Positions 9,351 through 18,593 of a stretch of 64,000 bases of DNA are shown here, piece after piece. Source of the stretch: Ramlibacter sp. PS4R-6 (lineage in GTDB: Bacteria > Pseudomonadota > Gammaproteobacteria > Burkholderiales > Burkholderiaceae_C); NCBI RefSeq assembly GCF_037572775.1, contig NZ_JBBHKA010000001.1, positions 2,232,001 through 2,296,000 on the forward strand, given 5' to 3'. Positions within the stretch are counted from its first letter, which is position 1, and each line of letters opens with the position of its first letter. The notes beneath the pieces were generated by a model. The model did not search any database. It saw only the letters and a list, made by a program, of their open reading frames with translations, and was not told where the DNA came from. A program made the position numbers and the translations under genes.

Positions 9351-12300
9351 TCAGCCCGGCAATTGCGCCGCCAGCAGCACCGCGGCGTGCACGGCTTCGC
9401 GCTGCGCGCCGTCCGCGATCTGGTGGCGGCAGCTGGTGCCGTCGGCGACGACGATCGCGCCGGGGTACTTGCGGATGGCGGGCAGCAGGCTCAGTTCCGC
9501 CATCTGCATCGACACCTCGTGGTGCTTCGCCTCGTAGCCGAACGCACCCGCCATGCCGCAGCAGCTGGACTCGATCAGTTCCGGCTCCACGCCCGGAATC
9601 AGCCGGAGCACCTGGAGGATGGCGTTCACCGCGCCGAAGGCCTTCTGGTGGCAGTGGCCGTGCAGCATCACCCGCTTGTCCAGCGGCTGCAGCTTGCCCT
9701 TGAAGTCCTCCAGGGCGCCGGCCTGCGCTTCGCGCGCCAGGAACTCCTCGAACAGGAAGGCGTTGTCGCCCACGCGCCTGGCCGCTTCGCCGAAGCCCAT
9801 GGCCAGCATCTCGTCGCGCAGCGTGAGCAGGCACGAGGGCTCCAGGCCGACCACCGGGATGCCGCGCTCGGCGAACGGCAGCAGGGCCGCCATCACCTCG
9901 CCGGCCTTCGCCTTGGCCTCGTCGACCATGCCGCTGGCCAGGTAGGTGCGGCCGCAGCACAGGTGCTTGCCGTCCTCCACCTGCTTGGTCGCGACGTGCA
10001 CCGTGTAGCCGGCGGCCTGCAGCACCTTCACGGCGCAGCGGGCGTTGAGCGACTCGAAGTAGCCCGTGAACGTGTCGACGAAGAGCACGACGGGCCTCGC
10101 CGCGCGCATCAGCTCCATGCGCGTGACGGTGACCGGGATGTCGTTGAAGAAATGCTCGCCCTGCCACTGCGGCAGCGACCGCTGCGCCGAGAAGCCCAGG
10201 ATCTTCTCGCCCAGCTTCGCCAGCAGCGTGCTGCGGTTGCGCAGGTTCAACAGGCCGGCGAAGCGGCTGGCGGTGCGCGCGTAGTCCGGCAGGCGCGCGA
10301 CCAGCTTGTCCTTGAGCGTGTGGCCGTGCCTGGCCTTGTAGTGGTGCAGGAACTCGACCTTCATGCGCGCCATGTCCACGCCGGTGGGGCAGTCGCGCTT
10401 GCAGCCCTTGCAGCTGACGCACAGGTCCAGCGCTTCCTTCACCGCCTCGTCGGCGACTGCGGCGGGCGCGAGCTGGCCCGAGAGGGCGAGGCGCAACGTG
10501 TTGGCTCGCCCGCGCGTCGAGTGGATCTCGTCGCGCGTGACGCGGTAGCTGGGGCACATGGTGCCGGCGTCGAACTTGCGGCAGTGCCCGTTGTTGTTGC
10601 ACATCTCCACGGCCTTCGCGTAGCCGCGCGCGGGGTCGTTGCCGGTGCCCGGTGCGGTGACGCGCTCGGTCGCAGGGTCGTTCTGCACGTCCCACGCGCT
10701 CCAGTCCAGCACGGGCTGCAGCGGCACCACGCGGTAGCTGGGCGGAAAGCGCATCAGCCGCGTGTCGTCCATGCGTGGCGGGTCGACGATGCGGTTCGGC
10801 GCGAAGAGGCGCTCGGGATCGAACTTCTGCTTGATCTGGCGGAAGGCCTCGTCGATCTTCGGCCCGAACTGCCACTGGATCCATTCGCCGCGGCACAGGC
10901 CGTCGCCGTGCTCGCCGCTGTACGCGCCCTTGTACTTGCGCACCAGCGCCGACGCTTCCTCGGCGATCTGCCGCATGCGCGGGGCGCCGTCGGTGCGCAT
11001 GTCGAGGATGGGCCGCACGTGCAGCGTGCCCACCGAGGCGTGCGCGTACCAGGTGCCGCGCGTGCCGTGCTTGCGGAACACCTGCGTGAGCTCGTCCGTG
11101 TATTCGGCCAGGTGCTCCAGCGGCACCGCGCAATCCTCGATGAAGCTCACGGGCTTGCCGTCGCCCTTGAGGCTCATCATGATGTTCAGGCCCGCCTTGC
11201 GCACTTCCCACAGAGCCTTCTGGGGCGTGTCGTCTTCCATGCGCACCACGGACTTGGGCAAGCCCAGGTCGCCCATCAGCTCCACCAGCTGGTCCAGCTT
11301 GCGCACCAGTTCCGCCTTGTCGGCGCCGGAGAATTCCACGAGCAGCACGGCGTCGGGCTGGCCGATCACCGCCGTGCGGATCACCGGCGCGAAAGCCGGG
11401 TTGGCCAGCGACAGCTCGATCATCGTGCGGTCGACGAGCTCGACGGCGGTGAGCGTCCCGTCGTCCCCGAGCTTCACGATGTGCTGCGCCGAGTCCATCG
11501 CCTTGTAGAAGGTCGGGAAGTTCACGACACCCAGCACCTTGGCCTTGGGCAGTTCCGTGAGCTGCAGCTTGATCGACTTCGTCAGGGCGAGGGTTCCCTC
11601 GCTGCCCACGAGCAGGTGCGCCAGGTTCACCGAGCCGTCGCTCGTGTAAGGCTTCTCGTTCTGGTTGCGGAAGATGTCGAGGTTGTAGCCGGCGACGCGG
11701 CGCAGCACCTTGGGCCAGCGCGCGTCGATCTCGGGCGCCAGCGCGGCGGCCAGCGCCTTGACCGTGTCGCCGACGTCGCGCGCGAAGCCCGTGCAGGCCT
11801 CGTACTGCTCGAAGCGGTGCAGCTGGCCGTCGGGCGTGAAGGCATCGATGCCCAGCACGTTGTGCACCATGTTGCCGTAGGCGATGCTGCGGCTGCCGCA
11901 CGAGTTGTTGCCCGCCATGCCGCCGAGGGTGGCCTGCGCGCTGGTGGACACGTCGACCGGATACCACAGCCCCAGCTTCTTCAGCGCGAGGTTCAGGTGG
12001 TCCAGAACCATGCCGGGCTCGACCTCGGCCGTGCGCGCGGCGGCATCGAAATTGACGATCTTGCGCAGGTACTTCGAGTGGTCGATGACGAGGCCCGCGC
12101 CCACGGTCTGCCCGCACTGGCTGGTGCCGCCGCCGCGCGCGACGACGGGCACCTTCAGGTCACGGCAGATGTCGATGGCCGCGCGCACGTCTTCGTGCGT
12201 CTTCGGCACCAGCACGCCGACGGGCACGACCTGGTAGATCGACGCGTCGGTGGCGTAGCGGCCGCGGTCGCCGGGGGAGAAGAGCGCCTCGCCCTGCGTC

Positions 12301-12416
12301 TCCTGCTTCAGCCGCTGCGCCAGGCGGCCGGCGATCTCGTTGCCCGCGCGGGCAACGGCTTCGTACGTACCCGCGGGCGTGAAGGAGGCGGTGTTGACCG
12401 GGACGCGCGCGTTCAT
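9351..12416 (-). CDS. fused FAD-linked oxidase and Fe-S oxidoreductase (2-hydroxyacid dehydrogenase type)
   Basis: 1021-residue fusion of a GlcD/Dld-type flavoprotein and a GlcF-type iron-sulfur module. Residues about 60-240 form the PCMH FAD domain (ARGGGTSQCGQTVGAGLVID, GGMAGNNSCGSRSIAYG), about 270-550 the FAD-linked oxidase C domain. Around residue 640 a 4Fe-4S set with CVSCKGCKRDCPTG is visible, and two CCG-domain motifs follow (LCCGRTYL, SSCCGMAGAFGYEAKHH). Expected to oxidise a 2-hydroxyacid such as D-lactate or glycolate and pass electrons to quinone. The ATG overlaps the gntR stop by 4 bases (ATGA). Beside an aminotransferase of the glyoxylate group, glycolate is a reasonable guess. 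Confidence 0.87.
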   Translation of the reverse strand: MNARVPVNTASFTPAGTYEAVARAGNEIAGRLAQRLKQETQGEALFSPGDRGRYATDASIYQVVPVGVLVPKTHEDVRAAIDICRDLKVPVVARGGGTSQCGQTVGAGLVIDHSKYLRKIVNFDAAARTAEVEPGMVLDHLNLALKKLGLWYPVDVSTSAQATLGGMAGNNSCGSRSIAYGNMVHNVLGIDAFTPDGQLHRFEQYEACTGFARDVGDTVKALAAALAPEIDARWPKVLRRVAGYNLDIFRNQNEKPYTSDGSVNLAHLLVGSEGTLALTKSIKLQLTELPKAKVLGVVNFPTFYKAMDSAQHIVKLGDDGTLTAVELVDRTMIELSLANPAFAPVIRTAVIGQPDAVLLVEFSGADKAELVRKLDQLVELMGDLGLPKSVVRMEDDTPQKALWEVRKAGLNIMMSLKGDGKPVSFIEDCAVPLEHLAEYTDELTQVFRKHGTRGTWYAHASVGTLHVRPILDMRTDGAPRMRQIAEEASALVRKYKGAYSGEHGDGLCRGEWIQWQFGPKIDEAFRQIKQKFDPERLFAPNRIVDPPRMDDTRLMRFPPSYRVVPLQPVLDWSAWDVQNDPATERVTAPGTGNDPARGYAKAVEMCNNNGHCRKFDAGTMCPSYRVTRDEIHSTRGRANTLRLALSGQLAPAAVADEAVKEALDLCVSCKGCKRDCPTGVDMARMKVEFLHHYKARHGHTLKDKLVARLPDYARTASRFAGLLNLRNRSTLLAKLGEKILGFSAQRSLPQWQGEHFFNDIPVTVTRMELMRAARPVVLFVDTFTGYFESLNARCAVKVLQAAGYTVHVATKQVEDGKHLCCGRTYLASGMVDEAKAKAGEVMAALLPFAERGIPVVGLEPSCLLTLRDEMLAMGFGEAARRVGDNAFLFEEFLAREAQAGALEDFKGKLQPLDKRVMLHGHCHQKAFGAVNAILQVLRLIPGVEPELIESSCCGMAGAFGYEAKHHEVSMQMAELSLLPAIRKYPGAIVVADGTSCRHQIADGAQREAVHAAVLLAAQLPG

Positions 12417-13105
12417 CGCGTGCCTTTCTTCTTGGCGGGCTTGGCTGCGCGCATCTGCTCGAGCACCACCTCCAGCTTGTTCTGCAGGTGGGCCGACAGC
12501 ACGGCCCGCATCGCCTTCGCATCGCGCGCGGCCAGCGCCTCGACCATTTGCTCGTGTTCCTTCACCGCGGTCTTCCACTTCTCCTCGTCCTGGTTGGAGC
12601 GGAAGCGCAGCGCATGCAAGCGCGCGTTGACGCGGTCGTAGGTGGCCGACAGCACCGGGTTCTTCGCCGCGGCATTGATCGCCCGGTGGATCAGCGCGTT
12701 CAAGCGGTAGTAGTTGGACAGGTCGCGCCGCGTCCACGCGGCCATCATCTCGAAGTGCAGGGCGCGGATCTCGGCGAGCTCCTGGTCGGTGATGCGCTGC
12801 GCGGCCAGTTCGCCGGACAGGCCCTCGAGCCCGGCCATGACCTCGAAGGTGTGGCGGATGTCGTCTTCGCCCAGCGACACGGCGATGGCGCCGCGGTTGG
12901 GCAGCAGCTCGACCAGGCCTTCGGCGGCCAGCATCTTGATCGCCTCGCGCAGCGGCGTGCGCGAAACGTCCAGCACCTCGCACAGCTCGCGTTCGTTCAG
13001 CTTGGCCCCCGGCGGGATGCGGCCTTCCACCAGCATCTGGCGCAGCTTCTGGGCCACCTGCTCATGCAGGTTGGCGCGCGGGATCGCGATGATTTCGGCC
13101 GTCAT
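12413..13105 (-). CDS. GntR-family transcriptional regulator, FCD subfamily
   Basis: 230 residues. The N-terminal winged helix-turn-helix has QKLRQMLVEGRIPPGAKLNE, ELCEVLDVSRTPLREAIKML and GLVELLPNRGAIAV. The C-terminal FCD ligand domain has the metal/ligand histidines in the helices around HFEMMAAW, NALIHRAI and HEQMVEAL. It probably represses the downstream dehydrogenase gene and the divergent aminotransferase gene until a small organic acid binds. Two TTTTG-N4-CAAAA palindromes between the divergent starts are its likely sites; one lies 7 bases from its own ATG, implying autoregulation. Confidence 0.9.
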   Translation of the reverse strand: MTAEIIAIPRANLHEQVAQKLRQMLVEGRIPPGAKLNERELCEVLDVSRTPLREAIKMLAAEGLVELLPNRGAIAVSLGEDDIRHTFEVMAGLEGLSGELAAQRITDQELAEIRALHFEMMAAWTRRDLSNYYRLNALIHRAINAAAKNPVLSATYDRVNARLHALRFRSNQDEEKWKTAVKEHEQMVEALAARDAKAMRAVLSAHLQNKLEVVLEQMRAAKPAKKKGTR

Positions 13106-13111
13106 GGCGCG

Positions 13112-13127
13112 ATTTTGTATTCAAAAT
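13112..13127. promoter_or_regulatory. candidate GntR/FCD operator 1 (ATTTTG-TATT-CAAAAT)
   Basis: Perfect 6-bp arms with a 4-base spacer, 7 bases upstream of the gntR start, where it would cover the ribosome site or promoter. Form and spacing resemble the TTGTAT-CAA type sites of FCD regulators. Confidence 0.7.
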
Positions 13128-13165
13128 TGGCTCAGGTCAAACCCTTGCGGCAGAGTAGGACGCCA

Positions 13166-13193
13166 TTGACAAGCGAATTTTGTATGCAAAAAT
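13166..13193 (+). promoter_or_regulatory. TTGACA -35-like box followed by candidate operator 2 (TTTTG-TATG-CAAAA)
   Basis: TTGACA at 13166-13171 is directly followed by the palindrome at 13178-13191, which repeats operator 1 with the same 4-base spacer. It lies 17 bases before the aminotransferase ATG, so a bound repressor would block that promoter. No convincing -10 is visible apart from the A-rich 13188-13193. Confidence 0.6.
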
Positions 13194-13208
13194 CGGCCAA
13201 AACCTGAG

Positions 13209-14444
13209 ATGCCCATGGTCACCCTCGACTACCACCCCACCGGCCGCCACTTCCTCGCCATCCCCGGGCCCTCGCCGGTGCCCGACCGCATCCTGCGCGC
13301 GATGAGCCTGCCGACGATCGACCACCGCGGTCCCGAGTTCGGCGAGCTGGGCCTGCGCGTGCTGCGCGGCATGCAGAAGGTCTTCCAGACGAAGCAGCCC
13401 GTCGTGATCTACCCGGCATCGGGCACGGGCGCATGGGAGGCCGCGCTTGCGAACACGCTCAGTCCCGGCGACCACGTGCTGATGTACGAGACCGGCCACT
13501 TCGCCGCGCTGTGGATCAAGCTCGCCAACCGCCTGCAGCTGAAGACCGAAGTCCTGGGCCTGCCCGGCATCGAAGGCTGGCGCAAGGGCGTGCAGGCGCA
13601 GATGATCGAAGAGCGCCTCAAGAAGGACACGAAGCACGAGATCAAGGCGGTGTGCGTCGTGCACAACGAGACGTCCACCGGCGTCACCAGCGACATCCCC
13701 GCCGTGCGCCGCGCGATCGACGCGGCGAAGCATCCCGCGCTGCTGCTCGTGGACACCATCTCGGGCCTGGCCTGCGCCGACTACCGCCACGACGAGTGGG
13801 GCGCGGACGTGTCCATCAGCGGCTCGCAGAAGGGCCTGATGCTGCCGCCGGGCATCAGCTTCAACGCCGTCTCGCCCAAGGCCATCGAGGCGAGCAAGGC
13901 CGCGAAGCTTCCCAAGTCCTTCTGGGCGTGGGACGAGATGATCGAGATGAACAAGACGGGTTACTTCCCGTACACGCCCAACACGAACCTGCTCTACGGC
14001 CTGGCCGAGGCGTGCGACATGGTCCTGGACCCGCAGCACGGCGGCCTGCCCGCGGTGTTCGCGCGCCACAAGCGCTGGGGCGAGGGCGTGCGCGCTGCCG
14101 TGAAGGCCTGGGGCCTGGAAATCCAGTGCACCGATCCTTCCGTGTACTCGCCGGTGCTCACGGGCGTGATGCTGCCCGAAGGTGTCGACGCCGACGCCGT
14201 GCGCCGCCTGATCTACGAACGCTTCGACCTGTCCCTCGGCATGGGCCTGGGCAAGGTCAAGGGCCGCATGTTCCGCATCGGCCACCTCGGCGACTGCAAC
14301 GACCTCACGCTCATGGCCGCCCTGTCGGGCTGCGAGATGGGCCTGAAGCTCTCGGGCGTGAAGCTCGCGGGCTCGGGCGTGCAGGCCGCCATGGATTTCT
14401 TTGCCTCGCATCCCGCGCCCGCGGTGATGAAGAAGGCCGCTTAA
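13209..14444 (+). CDS. pyridoxal-phosphate aminotransferase, serine/alanine-glyoxylate family
   Basis: 411 residues, class V aminotransferase fold. The N-terminal PGPSPVPDRIL, TIDHRGPEF, PASGTGAWEA (phosphate-binding turn), VHNETSTGV near residue 155, LVDTISGL near 180 and the PLP lysine in SGSQKGLMLPPG near 213 match serine-glyoxylate and alanine-glyoxylate aminotransferases. It would convert glyoxylate to glycine using serine or alanine. Divergent from the gntR-dehydrogenase unit, with which it shares candidate operators. A glycolate-to-glyoxylate-to-glycine route is a coherent inference. Confidence 0.87.
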   Translation: MPMVTLDYHPTGRHFLAIPGPSPVPDRILRAMSLPTIDHRGPEFGELGLRVLRGMQKVFQTKQPVVIYPASGTGAWEAALANTLSPGDHVLMYETGHFAALWIKLANRLQLKTEVLGLPGIEGWRKGVQAQMIEERLKKDTKHEIKAVCVVHNETSTGVTSDIPAVRRAIDAAKHPALLLVDTISGLACADYRHDEWGADVSISGSQKGLMLPPGISFNAVSPKAIEASKAAKLPKSFWAWDEMIEMNKTGYFPYTPNTNLLYGLAEACDMVLDPQHGGLPAVFARHKRWGEGVRAAVKAWGLEIQCTDPSVYSPVLTGVMLPEGVDADAVRRLIYERFDLSLGMGLGKVKGRMFRIGHLGDCNDLTLMAALSGCEMGLKLSGVKLAGSGVQAAMDFFASHPAPAVMKKAA

Positions 14445-14475
14445 GCATCACCAGGTAGGACCCAGGAGACAAACC

Positions 14476-15441
14476 ATGAAACGCCGTACTTTCACCATCG
14501 CCACCGCCGCGACGCTGGCCGCGCCGATGCTGCGCGCACAGCAGCTGCCCGCGGGCCCCATCCGCATCATCGTCGGCTTCTCGCCCGGCGGCGGCACGGA
14601 CATCCTCGCGCGCACCATCGGCCTGAAGCTGCAGGACATGTGGAAGACCACGGTCATCGTCGAGAACAAGGCGGGCGCCTCGGGCACCATCGCCGCCGAC
14701 TACGTCGCCAAGGCGGCGCCGGACGGCAACACGCTGCTGATGGCGCACATCAACAGCCAGGCCATCACGCCCGCGCTGCAGAAGGTGAACTACGACCCGG
14801 CGAAGGACTTCCAGCCCATCGTGCTGGTGGGTGTCACGCCCAACCTGCTGATCTGCAACGAGCAGCAGCCGGCCAAGACGGTGAAGGACATCGTCGAGCT
14901 GTGCCGCGCCAACCCCGGCAAGGTGAGCTTCGGCTCCGCCGGCACGGGCAGCGCGCAGCACCTGGCGCTGGAGATGTTCATGCTGGCCGCGAAGGTGAAG
15001 GCCATCCACGTGCCGTACAAGGGTTCGGGCCCGATGCTCACCGACCTGATCGGCGGGCAGATCCAGTACAGCTTCGACACGATGACGGCCGCGACGCCGC
15101 ACGTGAAGAGCGGCAAGGCGATCGCGATCGCGCAGACGCGCCTGCAGCGCGTCAAGGCCTACCCCAACGTGCCGACGATGGCCGAGTCGGGCTTCCCCGG
15201 CTTCGAAGCCACCACGTGGTACGGCCTCGCGGGTCCCGCCAAGATGCCGGTTGCGCTGGCCAAGCGCATGAACGAGGACGTCAACAAGGTCATGCAGATG
15301 CCCGACGTCATCGAGAAACTCGAAGCCTCGGGCGCGCAGGACGGCGGCGGCTCCATGGAGAAGTTCGGCGAGTTCATGGCCGCCGAGCAGGTCAAGTGGG
15401 CCAAGATCATCAAGGACGGCGGGGTCAAGGGCGAAGCGTGA
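14476..15441 (+). CDS. Bug-family tripartite tricarboxylate transporter substrate-binding protein
   Basis: 321 residues. The N-terminus MKRRTFTIATAATLAAPML is a twin-arginine-like signal. Family blocks IIVGFSPGGGTDILART, VENKAGASGTIAADYVAKA, the substrate-loop FGSAGTGSAQHLALEMF and PYKGSGPMLTDLIGGQIQ are present. AGGAGACAAA precedes the ATG as in two other Bug genes here. The CoA-transferase start overlaps its stop, suggesting that the ligand is the acid activated downstream. Which acid is unknown. Confidence 0.9.
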   Translation: MKRRTFTIATAATLAAPMLRAQQLPAGPIRIIVGFSPGGGTDILARTIGLKLQDMWKTTVIVENKAGASGTIAADYVAKAAPDGNTLLMAHINSQAITPALQKVNYDPAKDFQPIVLVGVTPNLLICNEQQPAKTVKDIVELCRANPGKVSFGSAGTGSAQHLALEMFMLAAKVKAIHVPYKGSGPMLTDLIGGQIQYSFDTMTAATPHVKSGKAIAIAQTRLQRVKAYPNVPTMAESGFPGFEATTWYGLAGPAKMPVALAKRMNEDVNKVMQMPDVIEKLEASGAQDGGGSMEKFGEFMAAEQVKWAKIIKDGGVKGEA

Positions 15442-16640
15442 CCAAGAAGTTGCCGTTGGAGGGCGTGCGCGTCCTCGACATCTCCCAGGTGATGGCCGGG
15501 CCGTATGCGTGCATGCTGCTCGGCGACCTGGGCGCCGACGTGATCAAGATCGAGCCGCCCGGCGGCGGCGACCAGACGCGCGGCTCCATGGGGTTCAAGA
15601 TGAAGGGGCCCGACTCCATGGGCTTCCTCAACATGAACCGCAACAAGCGCAGCATCGCGGTCAACCTGAAGACCGATGCCGGGCGCGAGTTGATCAAGCG
15701 GCTGGCGAAGGACGCCGACATCCTCATCGAGAACTACCGGCCCGGCGCGATGAAGCGGCTGGGGCTGGGCTACGAGGAGCTGCGCAAGGTCAACCCGCGA
15801 CTGGTCTACACGAGCATCTCGGGCTTCGGCCAGAACGGGCCCTGGGCCGACCGCCCGGGCTTCGACCTGATGGCGCAGGCAATGTCGGGCGTGATGAGCG
15901 TGACGGGCTATCCCGATTCGCCGCCCGTGAAATGCGGCGTGCCCGTGGCCGACATCGGCTGCGCGCTGTTCGCGATCTACGCGACGCTCGCCGCCTACAT
16001 CGGCGTGAAGAACACGGGGCAGGGGCAGTACGTCGACGCGTCGCTGTTCGACACCGCACTGGCTTTCTCGGTCTGGGACATCTGCGACTACTGGGGCACC
16101 GGCAAGCCGCCGCAGCCGCTGGGCACGAGCAACAAGATGACCGCGCCCTACCAGGCGATGGCCTGCTCGGACGGCTACTTCGTGATGGGCGCCAACAACC
16201 AGAAGCTGTGGGAGAAGCTCTGCAAGCTGATGGGCCGCGAGGAGCTGCTGGCCGACGAGCGTTTCTCGACGATCTCGCTGCGCCTGAACAATCGCGCGGC
16301 GCTCGAACACGAGCTAGAGAAGACCTTCCGCACGCAGGGCAAGGACTACTGGGTCGACACCTTGCTGGAGGCCGGCATCCCCGCGGGCCCGATCCTGTCC
16401 TACCCCGAAGCCTTCGACAGCGAGCATGCGAAGGCCCGCAACATGAAGATGCCGATCGACCACCCGATCGAAGGCACGGTGCCGAACATCGGCTTCGCGG
16501 TGAAGCTGTCGGAGACGCCGCAGCAGGTGCGCCGCCATCCGCCGCTGCTGGGCGAGCACACGGCCGAGGTGCTGGCCGAGTTCGGCATCGGCGAGAAGGA
16601 GCGCGCCGCGCTGGAAGCGCAGGGCGCGTTCGCCGCATGA
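15438..16640 (+). CDS. CaiB/BaiF-family CoA-transferase
   Basis: 400 residues. Family III CoA-transferase moving CoA between carboxylic acids. VRVLDISQVMAGPYACMLL, GADVIKIEPPGGGD, NRNKRSIAVNLK, LIENYRPGAM and the catalytic Asp region GQYVDASLFDTAL near residue 200 are all typical. The GTG start overlaps the Bug-gene stop (GTGA) and its own TGA overlaps the next ATG. Less like formyl-CoA transferase than the gene at 26503, so the substrate is probably another acid. Part of a Bug-transferase-hydratase catabolic unit. Confidence 0.9.
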   Translation: MTKKLPLEGVRVLDISQVMAGPYACMLLGDLGADVIKIEPPGGGDQTRGSMGFKMKGPDSMGFLNMNRNKRSIAVNLKTDAGRELIKRLAKDADILIENYRPGAMKRLGLGYEELRKVNPRLVYTSISGFGQNGPWADRPGFDLMAQAMSGVMSVTGYPDSPPVKCGVPVADIGCALFAIYATLAAYIGVKNTGQGQYVDASLFDTALAFSVWDICDYWGTGKPPQPLGTSNKMTAPYQAMACSDGYFVMGANNQKLWEKLCKLMGREELLADERFSTISLRLNNRAALEHELEKTFRTQGKDYWVDTLLEAGIPAGPILSYPEAFDSEHAKARNMKMPIDHPIEGTVPNIGFAVKLSETPQQVRRHPPLLGEHTAEVLAEFGIGEKERAALEAQGAFAA

Positions 16641-17416
16641 GCGACAAGGGCGCGGTCACGCTGAGCATGGACGGCGCGGTCGCGCACGTCACCTTCGACC
16701 GCCCGCAGGCGCGAAACGCGATGACCTGGGACATGTACGCCGACCTGGCGCGCATCTGCGACCAGCTCGCGGCCGACCCGTCGGTGCGCTGCACGGTCTT
16801 TCGTGGCGCGGGTGGCGAGGCCTTCGTGGCCGGAACCGACATCGAACAGTTCCTCGCCTTCCAGGGCGGGGACGACGGCGTCGCGTACGAGAAGAACATC
16901 GAAAGCGGCATCGCGAAGATGGAGGCGCTGCCCATGCCGACGCTGGCCGTGATCGACGGCTGGTGCGTCGGCGGCGGCCTGGCGCTGGCCACGGCGTGCG
17001 ACATCCGCATCGCCACGCCCACGGCGAAGTTCGGCGTGCCCATCGCCCGCACGCTCGGCAACTGCCTGTCGATCGCGAACATCGCGCGGCTCATCGCGGC
17101 GTTCGGCCGACCGCGCGTGCAGCGCATGCTGCTGTCGGCCGAGCTCATCGAGGCGCACGAAGCCCGCGGCTGTGGTTACCTGGCTCAGGTGGTGGACGCG
17201 CAGCACATCGACGAGGACCTCGCCAAGCGCGCCCAACAGCTCGCATCGCTCGCGCCCGTGACCCAGGCGGTCAGCAAGGAAGCCCTGCGGCGCCTGCTGG
17301 TGCAAGGCCTGCCCGAGGCCGACGACCTCATCCGCCGCGCCTACGGCAGCGAGGATTTCCGCGAAGGCGTGGCCGCGTTCACGCAGAAGCGACAGCCCGG
17401 CTGGCGCGGGCGCTGA
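16637..17416 (+). CDS. enoyl-CoA hydratase/isomerase family protein
   Basis: 259 residues, crotonase fold. The first oxyanion-hole segment GEAFVAGTDIEQF is near residue 65 and the second, DGWCVGGGLALATACDIRIA, near 110. The usual acidic catalytic residues are not obvious, so hydration versus isomerisation or another crotonase reaction is open. The ATG overlaps the CoA-transferase stop (ATGA). It would act on the acyl-CoA made by the transferase. Confidence 0.87.
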   Translation: MSDKGAVTLSMDGAVAHVTFDRPQARNAMTWDMYADLARICDQLAADPSVRCTVFRGAGGEAFVAGTDIEQFLAFQGGDDGVAYEKNIESGIAKMEALPMPTLAVIDGWCVGGGLALATACDIRIATPTAKFGVPIARTLGNCLSIANIARLIAAFGRPRVQRMLLSAELIEAHEARGCGYLAQVVDAQHIDEDLAKRAQQLASLAPVTQAVSKEALRRLLVQGLPEADDLIRRAYGSEDFREGVAAFTQKRQPGWRGR

Positions 17417-17492
17417 CAGCGCCTGTAGCCGGCGGCTGATCGCCACCGCTGCCCATCCGCGCGATAAGGAAGGGCATCCCAAGGAGGCCCAG

Positions 17493-17699
17493 ATGAGCTC
17501 GACGCCACCCGTCGACCTGCAGACATCGGTCGCCGGCGAGGAAGACCCCGGCGCATCCAACGACATCGGTTCCGCGCGCACCCCGGCAGACGGGGAAGGC
17601 ATCTGCCCCGATTGCGGCGGCAGCGGCGCCGTCGCGGGCAACCGATGTCCCCGGTGCGGCGGCACCGGAACCGTCATGGAGGACCGTGGGGGCGCGTGA
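17493..17699 (+). CDS. DnaJ-type zinc-knuckle microprotein
   Basis: 68 residues. The first half is acidic and disordered. The second half holds CPDCGGSG and CPRCGGTG eight residues apart, the paired CxxCGxGx repeats that form one zinc site in the cysteine-rich domain of DnaJ. No J domain is present. AAGGAGG precedes the ATG at good spacing. Its 3' end overlaps the next gene by 14 bases and contains that gene's ribosome site, so the two are probably coupled. Possibly a small zinc or redox protein; function unknown. Confidence 0.7.
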   Translation: MSSTPPVDLQTSVAGEEDPGASNDIGSARTPADGEGICPDCGGSGAVAGNRCPRCGGTGTVMEDRGGA

Positions 17700-18477
17700 C
17701 AAGCCCTTCCGGCTGGGCGATCTCCCGCCGGTCCAGCGCCTGCAGACCCGCTGCGGTGCACTCGAATACGTGATCTCGGGCGAAGGCGAGCCGGCCATCG
17801 TCCTCTTCAACGGCGCCGGCGTCGCGCTCGATGGCTGGCGCGCGCTGTACCCCGATATCGAATCCCTGGGCGCGGTACTGGCGTGGAACCGCTTCGGCAT
17901 GGAAGGCAGCGACGATCCGCCCGGCCTGCAAAGCGGCGCGGTCGTCATCGCGTCGGTGCGCGAACTGCTGTCGTACGCGGGGCTGGCGCCGCCCTTCGTA
18001 CTGGTCGGGCATTCGCTGGGCGGGCTCTATGCCAACCTGTTCGCGCGCCTGCACCCGGCAGAGGTCGCGGGCGTGCTGCTGCTGGAAGCCACGCACCCCG
18101 GCGACCACGACGTGCTGCAGATGGACGAGGCGCAGCTGACGCGCGCGCTGCGCCGGGTGATGGCCTTGCCCGAGTGGGTGTTCCGCGACAACCTGCATGC
18201 GGAGGTCGAAGCGGTGGGCCACGTGGTGAAGGAAGTGGAGGGCGCCGGCCCGTTCCCGCCCGTGCCGCTGGCCGTCATCACCGGCGGCGCGCCGCCGCCG
18301 AAGTGGATCATGGAAGGCGAGGCGCTGCAGGCGCGGCTGGCGCACCAGCGCGATCTGGCGCGCCTGTCGCCGCACAGCGAGCACGTGGTGGCCAGGCGCA
18401 GCGGGCATTTCCCGCAGCTGTCGGAGCCCGGCGTGGTGCTGGCCACGCTGGAGCGGCTCGTGCGCGCAGCGGCGTGA
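17686..18477 (+). CDS. alpha/beta-hydrolase fold protein
   Basis: 263 residues from a GTG with GGAGG 3 bases upstream. The nucleophile elbow GHSLGG (Ser) is near residue 109. FNGAGVALDGW near residue 45 is in the oxyanion-hole region. LLEATHPGDHD contributes the acidic region, and a late His in SGHFPQLSEP near residue 245 completes a triad. Substrate unknown; esterase or lipase-like. Overlaps the preceding zinc-knuckle gene. Confidence 0.82.
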   Translation: MGARDKPFRLGDLPPVQRLQTRCGALEYVISGEGEPAIVLFNGAGVALDGWRALYPDIESLGAVLAWNRFGMEGSDDPPGLQSGAVVIASVRELLSYAGLAPPFVLVGHSLGGLYANLFARLHPAEVAGVLLLEATHPGDHDVLQMDEAQLTRALRRVMALPEWVFRDNLHAEVEAVGHVVKEVEGAGPFPPVPLAVITGGAPPPKWIMEGEALQARLAHQRDLARLSPHSEHVVARRSGHFPQLSEPGVVLATLERLVRAAA

Positions 18478-18518
18478 TGCTCGACAGTGGGGTGCTGGTA
18501 GACTGGGCCGCAGAACTT

Positions 18519-18546
18519 GCCGGTTCCTCTCGTGCCTCTAACCGGC
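18519..18546 (+). other. hairpin upstream of the RsbRD-type kinase gene
   Basis: GCCGGTT at 18519-18525 pairs with AACCGGC at 18540-18546 (7 bp, 14-base loop), 47 bases before the kinase start, with no U-run following. Could be part of the kinase leader or the end of the hydrolase transcript. Confidence 0.3.
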
Positions 18547-18593
18547 GGCCCCAAGGGCGAAGTCCAATTGTCAGCGCACCGACCAGGCGCGCC

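Noticed and set aside
8556..12641. 1361-codon plus-strand frame opposite the FAD/Fe-S dehydrogenase
   Set aside because: Antisense shadow with no recognisable domain, starting inside the GST gene.
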